Origin: Gemmatimonadota bacterium
GTDB lineage: Bacteria > JAAXHH01
Assembly (NCBI GenBank): GCA_009835325.1
Contig: VXWP01000075.1
Location: 1 to 42,094, forward strand
Direction of reading: 5' to 3'
Length of the DNA stretch: 42,094 nt
Each line of letters begins with the position of its first letter. Position 1 is the stretch's first letter. Position numbers and translations under genes: made by a program. The notes beneath the pieces are model-generated. The model worked only from the letters and a program-made list of their open reading frames with translations. It did not search any database and was not told the DNA's origin. Positions 16,247 to 24,360 of the stretch are shown here, one piece after another.

Positions 16247-17119
16247 TTGCACGCATTCGATTACGCCACGCCTGAAAGCGTGGCCGATGCGGTCGTGATG
16301 CTCAGCGATCAAGGGAAAAACGCCTGTGTGCTCGCGGGCGGTACGGACCTGATCGTTCAGCTCCGTGAGAACCGCAGGCGGACCGATCTCGTGGTGGACG
16401 TCAAGCGCATCGCCGAACTGAACGCGTTGTCCTACGACGCCGCGACGGGCGTCACGATCGGGGCGGCCGTGCCCTGCTACCGGATCTACGGGGACGCGGA
16501 AATCGCCGCGGCCTATCCGGGACTCATGGACGCGGCCAGACTGGTGGGCGGCACGGGGATCCAGGGCAGGGCCAGCCTGGGTGGGAACCTGTGCAACGCC
16601 TCCCCGGCGGGCGATACGATTCCTCCCATGATCGTCCTTTCCGGCGAGGCGGAAATCGCCGGTCCGAACGGAACGCGGAAAGTGGCCGTGGAAGACTTCT
16701 GCACGGCGCCCGGCCGTACCGTGCTGGAGGACGGCGAGTTTCTGGTGTCGCTCCATTTCCCGGCGCCGGCACCGAACTCCGGCGCCTTCTACCGCCGCTT
16801 CATCCCCCGCAACGAGATGGACATCGCCGTGGTCGGCGTCGGCGCGTCCGTCGTGCTCAGCGAAGACCGGTCCTCGTTCGTGTCGGCGCGCATCGCCGTC
16901 GGCGCCGTGGCACCGACGCCCCTCTTCGTGCGGGAGGCCGGGGACGCCCTGGCCGGACAGCCCGTTTCCGACGAATCGATCCAACGGGCGGCCGACCTCG
17001 CCCGCGACGCGGCCCGGCCCATCAGCGACATGCGGGGCACCGCCGAATACCGCAAGCATCTGACCAGCGTATTGACGCGCCGGGTTGTGGAAGGCGCGGT
17101 TCAACGAGCCAAGGAGTAG
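16247..17119 (+). CDS. Molybdenum hydroxylase FAD-binding (medium) subunit, CoxM/XdhB-like
   Basis: A 290-residue FAD subunit of the xanthine dehydrogenase/CO dehydrogenase family. FAD-contacting motifs are AGGTDLI near residues 28-34 and TGIQGRASLGGNLCNASPAG near 103-122, followed by the C-terminal CO-dehydrogenase flavoprotein domain. It passes electrons from the 2Fe-2S subunit to an acceptor. The start is TTG at 16247 with AGGAG 6 nt upstream; no ATG fits better. It opens a three-gene operon in the order medium, small, large. The small-subunit gene starts 6 nt after the stop, and its ribosome site AAGGAG lies at the end of this gene. Confidence 0.95.
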   Translation: MHAFDYATPESVADAVVMLSDQGKNACVLAGGTDLIVQLRENRRRTDLVVDVKRIAELNALSYDAATGVTIGAAVPCYRIYGDAEIAAAYPGLMDAARLVGGTGIQGRASLGGNLCNASPAGDTIPPMIVLSGEAEIAGPNGTRKVAVEDFCTAPGRTVLEDGEFLVSLHFPAPAPNSGAFYRRFIPRNEMDIAVVGVGASVVLSEDRSSFVSARIAVGAVAPTPLFVREAGDALAGQPVSDESIQRAADLARDAARPISDMRGTAEYRKHLTSVLTRRVVEGAVQRAKE

Positions 17120-17125
17120 CCGTCG

Positions 17126-17596
17126 ATGTCGAAAAAAGTACACGTACAGACCACCATAAACGGAGAAGCCGTCGATTTCCTCTGCGAACCGCGCAACAGC
17201 CTGCTCGAAGTGCTGCGCGACGACCTGGATCTCACCGGCGCCAAGGAAGGATGCAACAACGGCAACTGCGGGGCATGCAACGTGATCATGGACGGCAGGC
17301 TGGTCAACTCCTGCTGCGTGCTGGGGGTCGAAGCCGACGGATGCGAGATCACGACCATCGAAGGCATCGGTTCCGCCGCCAACCTCCATCCGCTGCAGCA
17401 GAAGTTCCTCGAACACGCGGCGCTGCAATGCGGAATCTGCACGCCCGGATTCATCGTTTCCGCCAAAGCGCTGCTGGACGAGAACCCGAACCCCTCGGAA
17501 GACGAGGTGCGCTACTGGCTGGCCGGCAATCTGTGCCGATGCACGGGGTACGACAAGATCGTGCGCGCGGTCCTGGACGCCAGGAACGGCGCCTGA
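17126..17596 (+). CDS. Molybdenum hydroxylase [2Fe-2S] (small) subunit, CoxS/XdhC-like
   Basis: A 156-residue iron-sulfur subunit with both expected clusters. The plant-ferredoxin-type cluster uses C43, C48, C51 (CNNGNCGAC) and C63 or C64. The helical-domain cluster uses C102, C105, C137 and C139 (QCGICTPG and CRCTGYD). It relays electrons between the molybdenum site of the large subunit and FAD of the medium subunit. The length is normal for the family. Spacing to the next gene is 45 nt, including a separate strong ribosome site. Confidence 0.97.
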   Translation: MSKKVHVQTTINGEAVDFLCEPRNSLLEVLRDDLDLTGAKEGCNNGNCGACNVIMDGRLVNSCCVLGVEADGCEITTIEGIGSAANLHPLQQKFLEHAALQCGICTPGFIVSAKALLDENPNPSEDEVRYWLAGNLCRCTGYDKIVRAVLDARNGA

Positions 17597-17641
17597 CCGG
17601 CTGAATGATCTGAAAGCAATGACTCAACGGAGGGAACAGAC

Positions 17642-19918
17642 GTGTCACAAAACGGACATAAGGTCATCGGCACCCGCCCGATTCGCCACGACGGGGTGGA
17701 CAAGGTCACCGGCCGGGCGATCTACGGCGCCGATATCCAGCTGACTGGACTGCTGCACGGCGCCATCAAGCGCAGCCCCCATCCCCACGCGCGGATCAAG
17801 AACATCGACACCAGCCGCGCGGAGGCCCATCCGGGCGTGCGGGCCGTCGTTACCGCCCACGACCTCCCGCAGATCGCGGATAAACTCGCCGACCTGGGCG
17901 AGGCGATCGTCAACCTGCGCGACGCCAGCAACAACGTGCTGGCCTACGGCAAGGTGCTCTACAAGGGGCATGCCGTGGCCGGCGTGGCCGCGATCAACCT
18001 GCACGTGGCGCAGGAGGCGGTGGAACTGATCGACGTGGAATACGAAGTGCTGCCCCACGTCACGGGCGTGCTGGAAGCCATGGAGGACGGCGCTCCGATC
18101 CTGCACGAGGACATGAAAACCACGTCCATGGGAGAGGAGACGGACAAGGTCAGCAACGTCGCGAACCACTTCCAGCACAAGATGGGCGAACCGGACGACG
18201 GTTTCGCGGAAGCCGACGTGGTGATCGAACGGGAGTTCACGACCCAGACCGTCCACCAGGGCTACATCGAGACCCATAACGCCACGGCCCACTGGAACGA
18301 AGAAGGCCAGCTCACCATCTGGACGAGCACGCAGGGCGCTTTCTCGGTACGGGACCAGATGGCCGAAATCCTCCAGATGCCCGTTTCGAAGGTCAAGATC
18401 GTACCCCTCGAGATCGGCGGCGGCTTCGGCGGCAAGATCTCCGTCTACCTGGACCCGGTCGCTGCGTTGCTTTCCAAGAGGACCGGTCACCCGGTAAAGA
18501 TGACGATGACCCGGGACGAGGTCTTCGAGGGAACGGGCCCGACGCCGGGCTCCTACCTGAAGGTCAAAATGGGCGCCACCAGCGACGGCCGGCTCACGGC
18601 CGCCACGGCCTACATGGCTTACGAGGCCGGCGCTTATCCTGGTTCGCCGGTCGGTGCGGGCGCGGGCTGCATATTTACGCCCTACGACATACCCAACGTC
18701 CAGATCGACGGGTACGACGTGTGCGTGAACAAGCCCAAGACAAACGCCTATCGTGCGCCGGGCGCCACCAACGCGGCCTACGCCACCGAGACCGTCGTGG
18801 ACGAGATCAGCGAGAAGCTCGGGGTGGACCCGCTCGAGTTCCGAGTGAAGAACGGCGCGAAGGAAGGCACCCGCCGGGCCGACGGTCCCGTGCACCCGCG
18901 CATCGGTTGCATTGAGACTACGGAGGCCGCCCTCAACAGCGAACACTACCGCTCTTCCCTCGCGAAGTCGGGGAACGGCAAGGTCCGCGGCCGGGGCGTC
19001 GCCTCGGGTTACTGGTTCAACTTCAATGGCGGCCGGTCGGCCATTTCCGTGAGCATCAATCCCGACGGCACCATCAACATGCTGGAGGGTTCCACGGATA
19101 TCGGCGGCACGCGGGCCTCCATTGCCATGCAGCTGGCCGAGACCATCGGCCTCGAGGCCACCGACATCAAGCCCTACGTCGTGGATACGGACTCGATCGG
19201 CTATACCGACGTGACCGGCGGCAGCCGCACGACCTTCGGAACGGGTTACGCCGCCCATGCCACGGGCCAGGCCCTCATCCGGGAGATGAAGGAAAGGGCC
19301 TCCAAGCTCTGGGACGTGCCTGCCGATGCCATTGACTTCGAGGACGGAGTCTTTTCCTATCGGGATGACGCGGAGAAGCGGGGCAGCTTCAAGGAACTGG
19401 CGAGCCAGGCCGGCGACGCCGGCGGTCCCGTGGTTGCCCAGGTGAGTACGAATCCCGACGGCAGCGGTGGCGGCGCTTTCGCCACCCACGTCGTGGACGT
19501 CGAGATCGACCGGGAAACCGGCAAGGTGGATATACTCCGGTATACCGCGGTCCAGGACGCCGGGACGGCCATTCACCCAAGCTACGTGGAAGGCCAGATG
19601 CAGGGCGGCGTGGTGCAGGGGATCGGCTGGGGCCTGAACGAGGAGTACATCTACAACGACGAAGGTTCCATGACCAATGCCAGTTTCCTGGATTACCGCA
19701 TGCCCACGACCCTCGACCTGCCCATGATCGAGACCATCATCGTGGAAGTGCCCAACGAGTCCCATCCCTACGGCGTCCGGGGCGTCGGCGAAGTGCCGAT
19801 CGTACCGCCGCCGGCCGCCCTCGCCAATGCCATCTACGACGCGACTGGCGTAAGGCTGCGCGACCTGCCCATGTCGCCGCCCCGGGTCCAGAAAGCCCTG
19901 GCGGAGAACGGCGGGTAG
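17642..19918 (+). CDS. Molybdenum hydroxylase large (molybdopterin) subunit, xanthine dehydrogenase/CODH form II-like
   Basis: A 758-residue catalytic subunit binding the molybdenum cofactor. GTG 17642 follows a GGAGG site. GGGFGGK at about 259-265 is the molybdopterin-contacting loop. The active-site loop at about 369-374 reads AYRAPG, not the AYRCSFR of true aerobic CO dehydrogenase, so CO oxidation is unlikely. The catalytic glutamate is E717 in GVGE. The family hydroxylates purines, aldehydes, aromatic acids or acyl-CoAs with water as oxygen donor. The substrate here is undetermined. A strong terminator follows at 19969-19999. The cofactor chaperone often encoded with such operons is absent; a MoaD-like gene lies downstream. 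Confidence 0.95.
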   Translation: MSQNGHKVIGTRPIRHDGVDKVTGRAIYGADIQLTGLLHGAIKRSPHPHARIKNIDTSRAEAHPGVRAVVTAHDLPQIADKLADLGEAIVNLRDASNNVLAYGKVLYKGHAVAGVAAINLHVAQEAVELIDVEYEVLPHVTGVLEAMEDGAPILHEDMKTTSMGEETDKVSNVANHFQHKMGEPDDGFAEADVVIEREFTTQTVHQGYIETHNATAHWNEEGQLTIWTSTQGAFSVRDQMAEILQMPVSKVKIVPLEIGGGFGGKISVYLDPVAALLSKRTGHPVKMTMTRDEVFEGTGPTPGSYLKVKMGATSDGRLTAATAYMAYEAGAYPGSPVGAGAGCIFTPYDIPNVQIDGYDVCVNKPKTNAYRAPGATNAAYATETVVDEISEKLGVDPLEFRVKNGAKEGTRRADGPVHPRIGCIETTEAALNSEHYRSSLAKSGNGKVRGRGVASGYWFNFNGGRSAISVSINPDGTINMLEGSTDIGGTRASIAMQLAETIGLEATDIKPYVVDTDSIGYTDVTGGSRTTFGTGYAAHATGQALIREMKERASKLWDVPADAIDFEDGVFSYRDDAEKRGSFKELASQAGDAGGPVVAQVSTNPDGSGGGAFATHVVDVEIDRETGKVDILRYTAVQDAGTAIHPSYVEGQMQGGVVQGIGWGLNEEYIYNDEGSMTNASFLDYRMPTTLDLPMIETIIVEVPNESHPYGVRGVGEVPIVPPPAALANAIYDATGVRLRDLPMSPPRVQKALAENGG

Positions 19919-19968
19919 GCGCGGACTGGGGAAGCGTTTTTGAAGCGAAGACGCTAGAGTGAAGACGC

Positions 19969-19999
19969 AAAGGGCGGGGAAGGATTCTCCCGCCCTTTT
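19969..19999 (+). terminator. Rho-independent terminator of the hydroxylase operon
   Basis: A 10-bp perfect stem AAAGGGCGGG (19969-19978) and CCCGCCCTTT (19989-19998) encloses a 10-nt loop and is followed by T. It sits 51 nt after the large-subunit stop. Confidence 0.88.
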
Positions 20000-20083
20000 G
20001 CTTTACTTGAAGGCCTTGCCAGATCCCGGGCTGGCCGAGTGCGCAGGACAGTGCATAAAGCGCATAGCAACGAAAGCTGATCC

Positions 20084-20356
20084 ATGGCCACCATCTACAT
20101 CCCGTCCCTCATGCGCGACCTGACCGGCGGCAAGGAGATCATCCACATCGAAGGGGCCGACATGCGTCAGATCATCGCCAACCTGGAGACGGCCTACCCG
20201 GGTTTTAAGCAGAGGTTGCTGGAGGAAGGGACGCAGCGGATCAAACCCAACATCGCGGTCATGATCGACGGCCGCAATGCCCGCCGCATCCTGCTCGACA
20301 AGGTGAACGAGGACAGCGAGATCCACTTCCTGCCCGCGATCAGCGGGGGTATTTAA
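20084..20356 (+). CDS. MoaD/ThiS-family ubiquitin-like sulfur carrier
   Basis: A 90-residue beta-grasp protein. It begins MATIYIPSLMRDLTGG, and the C-terminus reads FLPAISGGI. MoaD and ThiS carry a terminal Gly-Gly that is adenylated and converted to a thiocarboxylate for molybdopterin or thiamine synthesis. Here one isoleucine follows the Gly-Gly, so the tail would need trimming before activation, as known for some ubiquitin-like carriers matured by JAMM-type proteases (the protease is not in the window). The position just after a molybdenum hydroxylase operon fits a cofactor role. The operon terminator lies between them, so it is a separate unit. It ends 17 nt before convergent tex. Confidence 0.88.
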   Translation: MATIYIPSLMRDLTGGKEIIHIEGADMRQIIANLETAYPGFKQRLLEEGTQRIKPNIAVMIDGRNARRILLDKVNEDSEIHFLPAISGGI

Positions 20357-20373
20357 GGGGAGTTGAGGGAAAC

Positions 20374-22842
20374 CTACAACTTACGGTTCAACTTGAGCAG
20401 GTGATCGACGGTCAGGACCTTGTTGGCCGAGGAACCTCGTTGGCCGGCCGACTTCCGATTCGCCGGTTTCTTTCTCCGGTTCTTGCGTGAGACCACCTTC
20501 CCGGACGCTTCCGTCTTCCCGGCGTCTTGTGCCTTCGAGGTCGAGTCTGCCTTCACGGACGGATCTCCCTTTTCGGTTGCTTCCGCCTGCCCGTCCGCAC
20601 TCGTGCGCTCCGCCGCCTTCACATTCCCGCCTTCGGTCTGCCCATCCTGCCGGCGCTTCGATGGCCGGCGCCTTCGCCTGCGCTCGGGCTTCCCGTTGCC
20701 ACGTTCCTTGCCCTCCCGCATCGACAGCGAGATCCGGTTTCGTTCGTGGTCCACGCCGAGTACCCGCACCTCGACCAGCTGCCCCACCTTGACGGCTTCG
20801 CCGGCATGCTTGACATACCGGTCCACGAGCTGGCTGATGTGCACGAGCCCATCGAGGTGGACCCCTACATCCACGAAGGCACCAAAGTTCGTGACGTTGG
20901 TCACGACGCCGTTGAGCCGCATGCCCTCCTTGACTTCATCGATGCTATTTACCCCTTCGGTGTACTGGACGGGCTTGAACTCCTCGCGGGGGTCGCGCCC
21001 GGGCCGCGCCAGTTCTTCCAGGATATCTTCGAGCGTAGGCAGCCCCACGGTATCGTTCACGTAGGTATCGAGCTCGATACGGCCGCGGACCGCTGAATCG
21101 TCCATGAGCTCGTTGACGCTGCAACTTTGATCGGAAGCCATCCGGTCCACGATTTCATAGCTCTCGGGGTGCACGGCACTGGCGTCCAGGGGGTTCTCGG
21201 CGTTCCCGATTCTCAGGAAACCCGCGGCCTGCTCGAAGGCCCTCGGACCGAGGTTCGGCACCTGCTGCAGATCCGTCCTCGAGACGAAGGGACCCGCTTT
21301 CTCCCGGTGGGCCACGATGTGCTTCGCCAGCGCGGGTCCAATGCCGGACACGTAGGAAAGGAGTTGAGCGCTCGCCGTGTTTACCTCGACGCCGACGTTG
21401 TTCACGCAACTCGTCACCACGTCGTCCAGGCTCTTCTTCAGCGATGCCTGGTCGACGTCGTGCTGGTACTGCCCGACGCCTATGGACTTGGGATCGATCT
21501 TGACCAGCTCGGCCAGGGGATCCATGAGCCGGCGGCCGATGGAAATCGCCCCGCGTACCGTAACGTCCAACCGCGGGAATTCCTGCCGGGCCTCGGCAGA
21601 CGCCGAGTAGACCGAAGCGCCGCTTTCGTTCACGAGCACGATGGACGGATCACCGGCAAGCTCGATCGTACGGAGGAACTGGGTGGTCTCCCGTCCGGCC
21701 GTCCCGTTGCCCACGGCGATAGCATCGAATTCGTACTGCTCGTGCAGGGTCCGCACGATCCGTGCCGCCCTTTCCTTCTTCTTGTCCCCGGAATGAGGAA
21801 AGATGCTGGCCCGGTCCATCAGTTTGCCCTGTTCGTCGAGACACACGACCTTGCAGCCCGTGCGGAAACCGGGATCGACCGCCATGATGCGGCGGCGGCC
21901 CAGGGGAGGCGCCATCAGCAGCTCCCGCAGGTTCCGCGCGAAAACGAGGGTCGCCTCCTGCTCGGCCTTCTGCCGGACAAGGGACCTCAACTCCGTTTCG
22001 AGGGAGAGTGAGAGCAGGCGGCGGTAGCCGTCGGTAACGGCCAGGCGGACCTGTTCGGACGCGGGACCTTCTCCCTTGACGAAGAGCTCCTCGAGTCGCG
22101 CAATCGCCTCGCCTTCCGGCGGGGCAATGGTCATTCGCAGCACGTCTTCTTTCTCGCCGCGCCGCATGGCGAGCACGCGGTGAGAAGGCGCTTTCACCGC
22201 CGTCTCGGACCAGTCGAAATAGTCCCGGAACTTGATCCCCGACGATTCCTTCTCCGCGACCACCGTGGACCGGATGACCGCCTTTTCGTGGAACAGCCGG
22301 CGCAGGGCCGACCGTGCCGTCGTATCTTCATTGATCCATTCGGCGATGATGTCGCGCGCGCCGGACAGGGCGTCCTCGGCGGTATCGACTTTCTTCTCCG
22401 GATCGACGAAAGGAGCGGCTTCGGCTTCCAGATCCATTTCCCCCTGCTCGAAAATGCGCTTCGCCAGGGGTTCCAGACCCCTTTCCCGGGCTGCTGTGGC
22501 CCGCGTGCGCCGTTTCGGCCGGTAGGGAAGGTAGGTATCTTCCAGTACGGTCAGGGTTTCCGCGGTCCGTACCTTCGATTCCAGCTCGTCCGTGAGCAGG
22601 TCGCGGTCCTTCAGGGAGGCAAGGATCGAGGTCCGGCGCTTCTCCAGTTCCCGGAGCTGGCCGATCCGGTCGCGGATCGCCGTAACGGCCACCTCGTCGA
22701 GCGAACCGGTCCTTTCCTTGCGGTAACGCGCGATAAAGGGGACCGTGGCCTCTTCGTCCAGCAGGCGCGCGACGGCTTCCACCTGCTCGGACCGAATCCC
22801 CAGTTCACCGGATATCTTCGTGATGTGCGTGTCGTCACTCAT
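20374..22842 (-). CDS. tex: Tex-type RNA-binding transcription accessory protein
   Basis: An 822-residue Tex protein. In order: Tex N-terminal helical domain (from residue 1, containing EEATVPFIARYRKERTG), YqgF-like RNase H fold (about 330-460, with MAVDPGFRTGCKVVCLD), helix-hairpin-helix repeats (about 495-560, SYVSGIGPALAKHIVAHREK), and an S1 RNA-binding domain (about 655-725, NGVVTNVTNFGAFVDVGVHL). After S1 there is a tail of roughly 95 residues that is basic and low-complexity (ERRRRRRPSKRR, then many Lys, Ser and Glu), longer than in typical Tex proteins of 720-780 residues. Tex affects transcription and stress tolerance in several bacteria. It is preceded by the SelA-like gene on the same strand with a 71-nt gap. 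Confidence 0.96.
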   Translation of the reverse strand: MSDDTHITKISGELGIRSEQVEAVARLLDEEATVPFIARYRKERTGSLDEVAVTAIRDRIGQLRELEKRRTSILASLKDRDLLTDELESKVRTAETLTVLEDTYLPYRPKRRTRATAARERGLEPLAKRIFEQGEMDLEAEAAPFVDPEKKVDTAEDALSGARDIIAEWINEDTTARSALRRLFHEKAVIRSTVVAEKESSGIKFRDYFDWSETAVKAPSHRVLAMRRGEKEDVLRMTIAPPEGEAIARLEELFVKGEGPASEQVRLAVTDGYRRLLSLSLETELRSLVRQKAEQEATLVFARNLRELLMAPPLGRRRIMAVDPGFRTGCKVVCLDEQGKLMDRASIFPHSGDKKKERAARIVRTLHEQYEFDAIAVGNGTAGRETTQFLRTIELAGDPSIVLVNESGASVYSASAEARQEFPRLDVTVRGAISIGRRLMDPLAELVKIDPKSIGVGQYQHDVDQASLKKSLDDVVTSCVNNVGVEVNTASAQLLSYVSGIGPALAKHIVAHREKAGPFVSRTDLQQVPNLGPRAFEQAAGFLRIGNAENPLDASAVHPESYEIVDRMASDQSCSVNELMDDSAVRGRIELDTYVNDTVGLPTLEDILEELARPGRDPREEFKPVQYTEGVNSIDEVKEGMRLNGVVTNVTNFGAFVDVGVHLDGLVHISQLVDRYVKHAGEAVKVGQLVEVRVLGVDHERNRISLSMREGKERGNGKPERRRRRRPSKRRQDGQTEGGNVKAAERTSADGQAEATEKGDPSVKADSTSKAQDAGKTEASGKVVSRKNRRKKPANRKSAGQRGSSANKVLTVDHLLKLNRKL

Positions 22843-22913
22843 GTATGATTGTGGCCTTGTCTGTCCTCAGCTCGTCCGCTCTCACCTGGCCCTGCCTGGT
22901 CTGATCTGCTTGT

Positions 22914-24119
22914 TCACGCGCCCAGGATCTCCCTCAGCCGCCGGGCCACCCGTTCCGGTTCGCCCGCCTTCAGGCAGACCGGGCCGAAGAGCACGATCCC
23001 TTCCGAGACTCTCCCGGTATTGGCCTGGATGGGAGGATCGCCCTCCTGCATTGCGAGGACCACGTCCAGGGCGGTCTTGCCCGTCACGGACTCATCCAGT
23101 TTCAGCACGGCCATCGGCACCTCGCTGGGCCTGCTGTCGGTATCGATCGTGAACCGGCAACCTGGAATCTCCCCTGTGGCGGCCACGAGTTCATCCATGC
23201 GGTCCCGCCACGCCGCCGCGCGCGCTTCCAGGTGTTCACCGGCAAAGCGCTCCAGCGCGGTCAGCAGGCCCACGATTTGTTCCTTGCCGACCTTGCAGGG
23301 TCTCCCGATGCCGTGATGAGGCGCGCCGGGCAGGATCGACTTGTCGATGAGGGATTCCGGTGGATTCCACTGCGGTTTCAGTACGTCCATGTCCAGGTGT
23401 TGTAGCGCCACGCACATGATGAGGTCCCGGCGGCCGCAGAGGATCCCCGAACCCTGGGGACCGCCGATGGCCTTTCCGCCGCTGAAGGCCACGAGGTCGG
23501 CGCCCATGGAGATGTATGCCTGCAGGTTCGACCGTGGCGGTAACTGTCCGGCGGCGTCGACGATCACCGGTACGTTGTGGGCGTGGGCGACTTCGACGAC
23601 TTCTTCCAGGGGAGGCAGGGCGCGGGGATGGGCGACGTAGCAAACGGCCGCCGTGCGCTCCGTGATGGCGTCGGCGACCTCCCACGCTTCGGTGTCCCGC
23701 ACGCCGGCCCCGCTGTAGCGGTCCGCGATCCCTACTTCGACGAGCTTTACACCGACGGACCGGATCGCGTGGTCGTAGAAATTCCGCTGGCTGCGGGACA
23801 TGATGACTTCGTTCTTCATGCCCTCCGTGTCCGGCAGCCGGTTCATCTTGCCGGGGTCCGGGCCGGTGACGCAGGCCGCGGTGCCCAGGAGGAGTCCCGC
23901 CGCCGCGCCGGAGGTGACGTATCCCGCTTCCGCCCCGGTGATTTCCGCGATTACCTCGCTCGCACGGGCCTGGAGTTCGGCTATGTCGACGCAGAACTGC
24001 GACGCCTCGTGCATGGCGTCGGCGACTTCGGGATCCATGATGCTGCCGCTGAGCCGGGTGGACGGACCCGAAGCGTTGATGATCGTGCGTACTCCGATCG
24101 TCTCGTATATGTTGGGCAT
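22914..24119 (-). CDS. SelA-like PLP-dependent enzyme
   Basis: A 401-residue fold-type I PLP enzyme. The presumed Schiff-base lysine is K216 in AFSGGKAIGGPQGSG, a sequence typical of the selenocysteine-synthase (SelA)-like branch that also includes D-glucosaminate-6-phosphate ammonia-lyase and related lyases. PVIVDAAGQLPP near 184-195 supplies the PLP-ring aspartate. ATG 24119 (MPNIYETIGVRTIINASG) is preferred over an ATG 45 nt upstream because homology starts here and an AGGGA precedes it. No selB, tRNA-Sec or selD gene is nearby, so true selenocysteine synthesis is doubtful. A lyase or aldolase on an amino-sugar acid is more likely (inference). Confidence 0.85.
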   Translation of the reverse strand: MPNIYETIGVRTIINASGPSTRLSGSIMDPEVADAMHEASQFCVDIAELQARASEVIAEITGAEAGYVTSGAAAGLLLGTAACVTGPDPGKMNRLPDTEGMKNEVIMSRSQRNFYDHAIRSVGVKLVEVGIADRYSGAGVRDTEAWEVADAITERTAAVCYVAHPRALPPLEEVVEVAHAHNVPVIVDAAGQLPPRSNLQAYISMGADLVAFSGGKAIGGPQGSGILCGRRDLIMCVALQHLDMDVLKPQWNPPESLIDKSILPGAPHHGIGRPCKVGKEQIVGLLTALERFAGEHLEARAAAWRDRMDELVAATGEIPGCRFTIDTDSRPSEVPMAVLKLDESVTGKTALDVVLAMQEGDPPIQANTGRVSEGIVLFGPVCLKAGEPERVARRLREILGA

Positions 24120-24245
24120 GTATTCCCTGGCATGAATCAAAGGGCGGTGTTTCGAAAGCAGCACTAATGCTATTACATCGTCCCGTGGTTTGCAACCTGT
24201 TTTTTCCGGGCGAGGGCCGGGGTGCTCCGATCTGCCAGTAATGAA

Positions 24246-24274
24246 TTGACTTGAACCATCGCCAGGGGTACTTT
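24246..24274 (+). promoter_or_regulatory. Putative promoter of the UbiD-like gene
   Basis: TTGACT (24246-24251), 17-nt spacer, TACTTT (24269-24274). The -35 is good (5/6) and the -10 poor (3/6). Start near 24281, about 80 nt ahead of ATG 24361. Confidence 0.35.
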
Positions 24275-24360
24275 ACACGGATGGAAATACCATCATGGCG
24301 TGGCGCCGAACCCCATGCCGAACCCCATGTCGAATCGAACTCTTACCAGACTGTAAGCCA

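Noticed and set aside
17645-19765. 706-residue open frame antisense to the hydroxylase large subunit
   Set aside because: The sense strand has all catalytic motifs of the family; the antisense translation shows no homology or structure.
17642-19918. True aerobic CO dehydrogenase
   Set aside because: The active-site loop is AYRAPG and lacks the AYRCSFR cysteine that binds copper.
24301-24330. 12-nt duplication (GCCGAACCCCAT) as a regulatory site
   Set aside because: Only two copies, lying just ahead of the UbiD start; it looks like slippage and has no operator symmetry.
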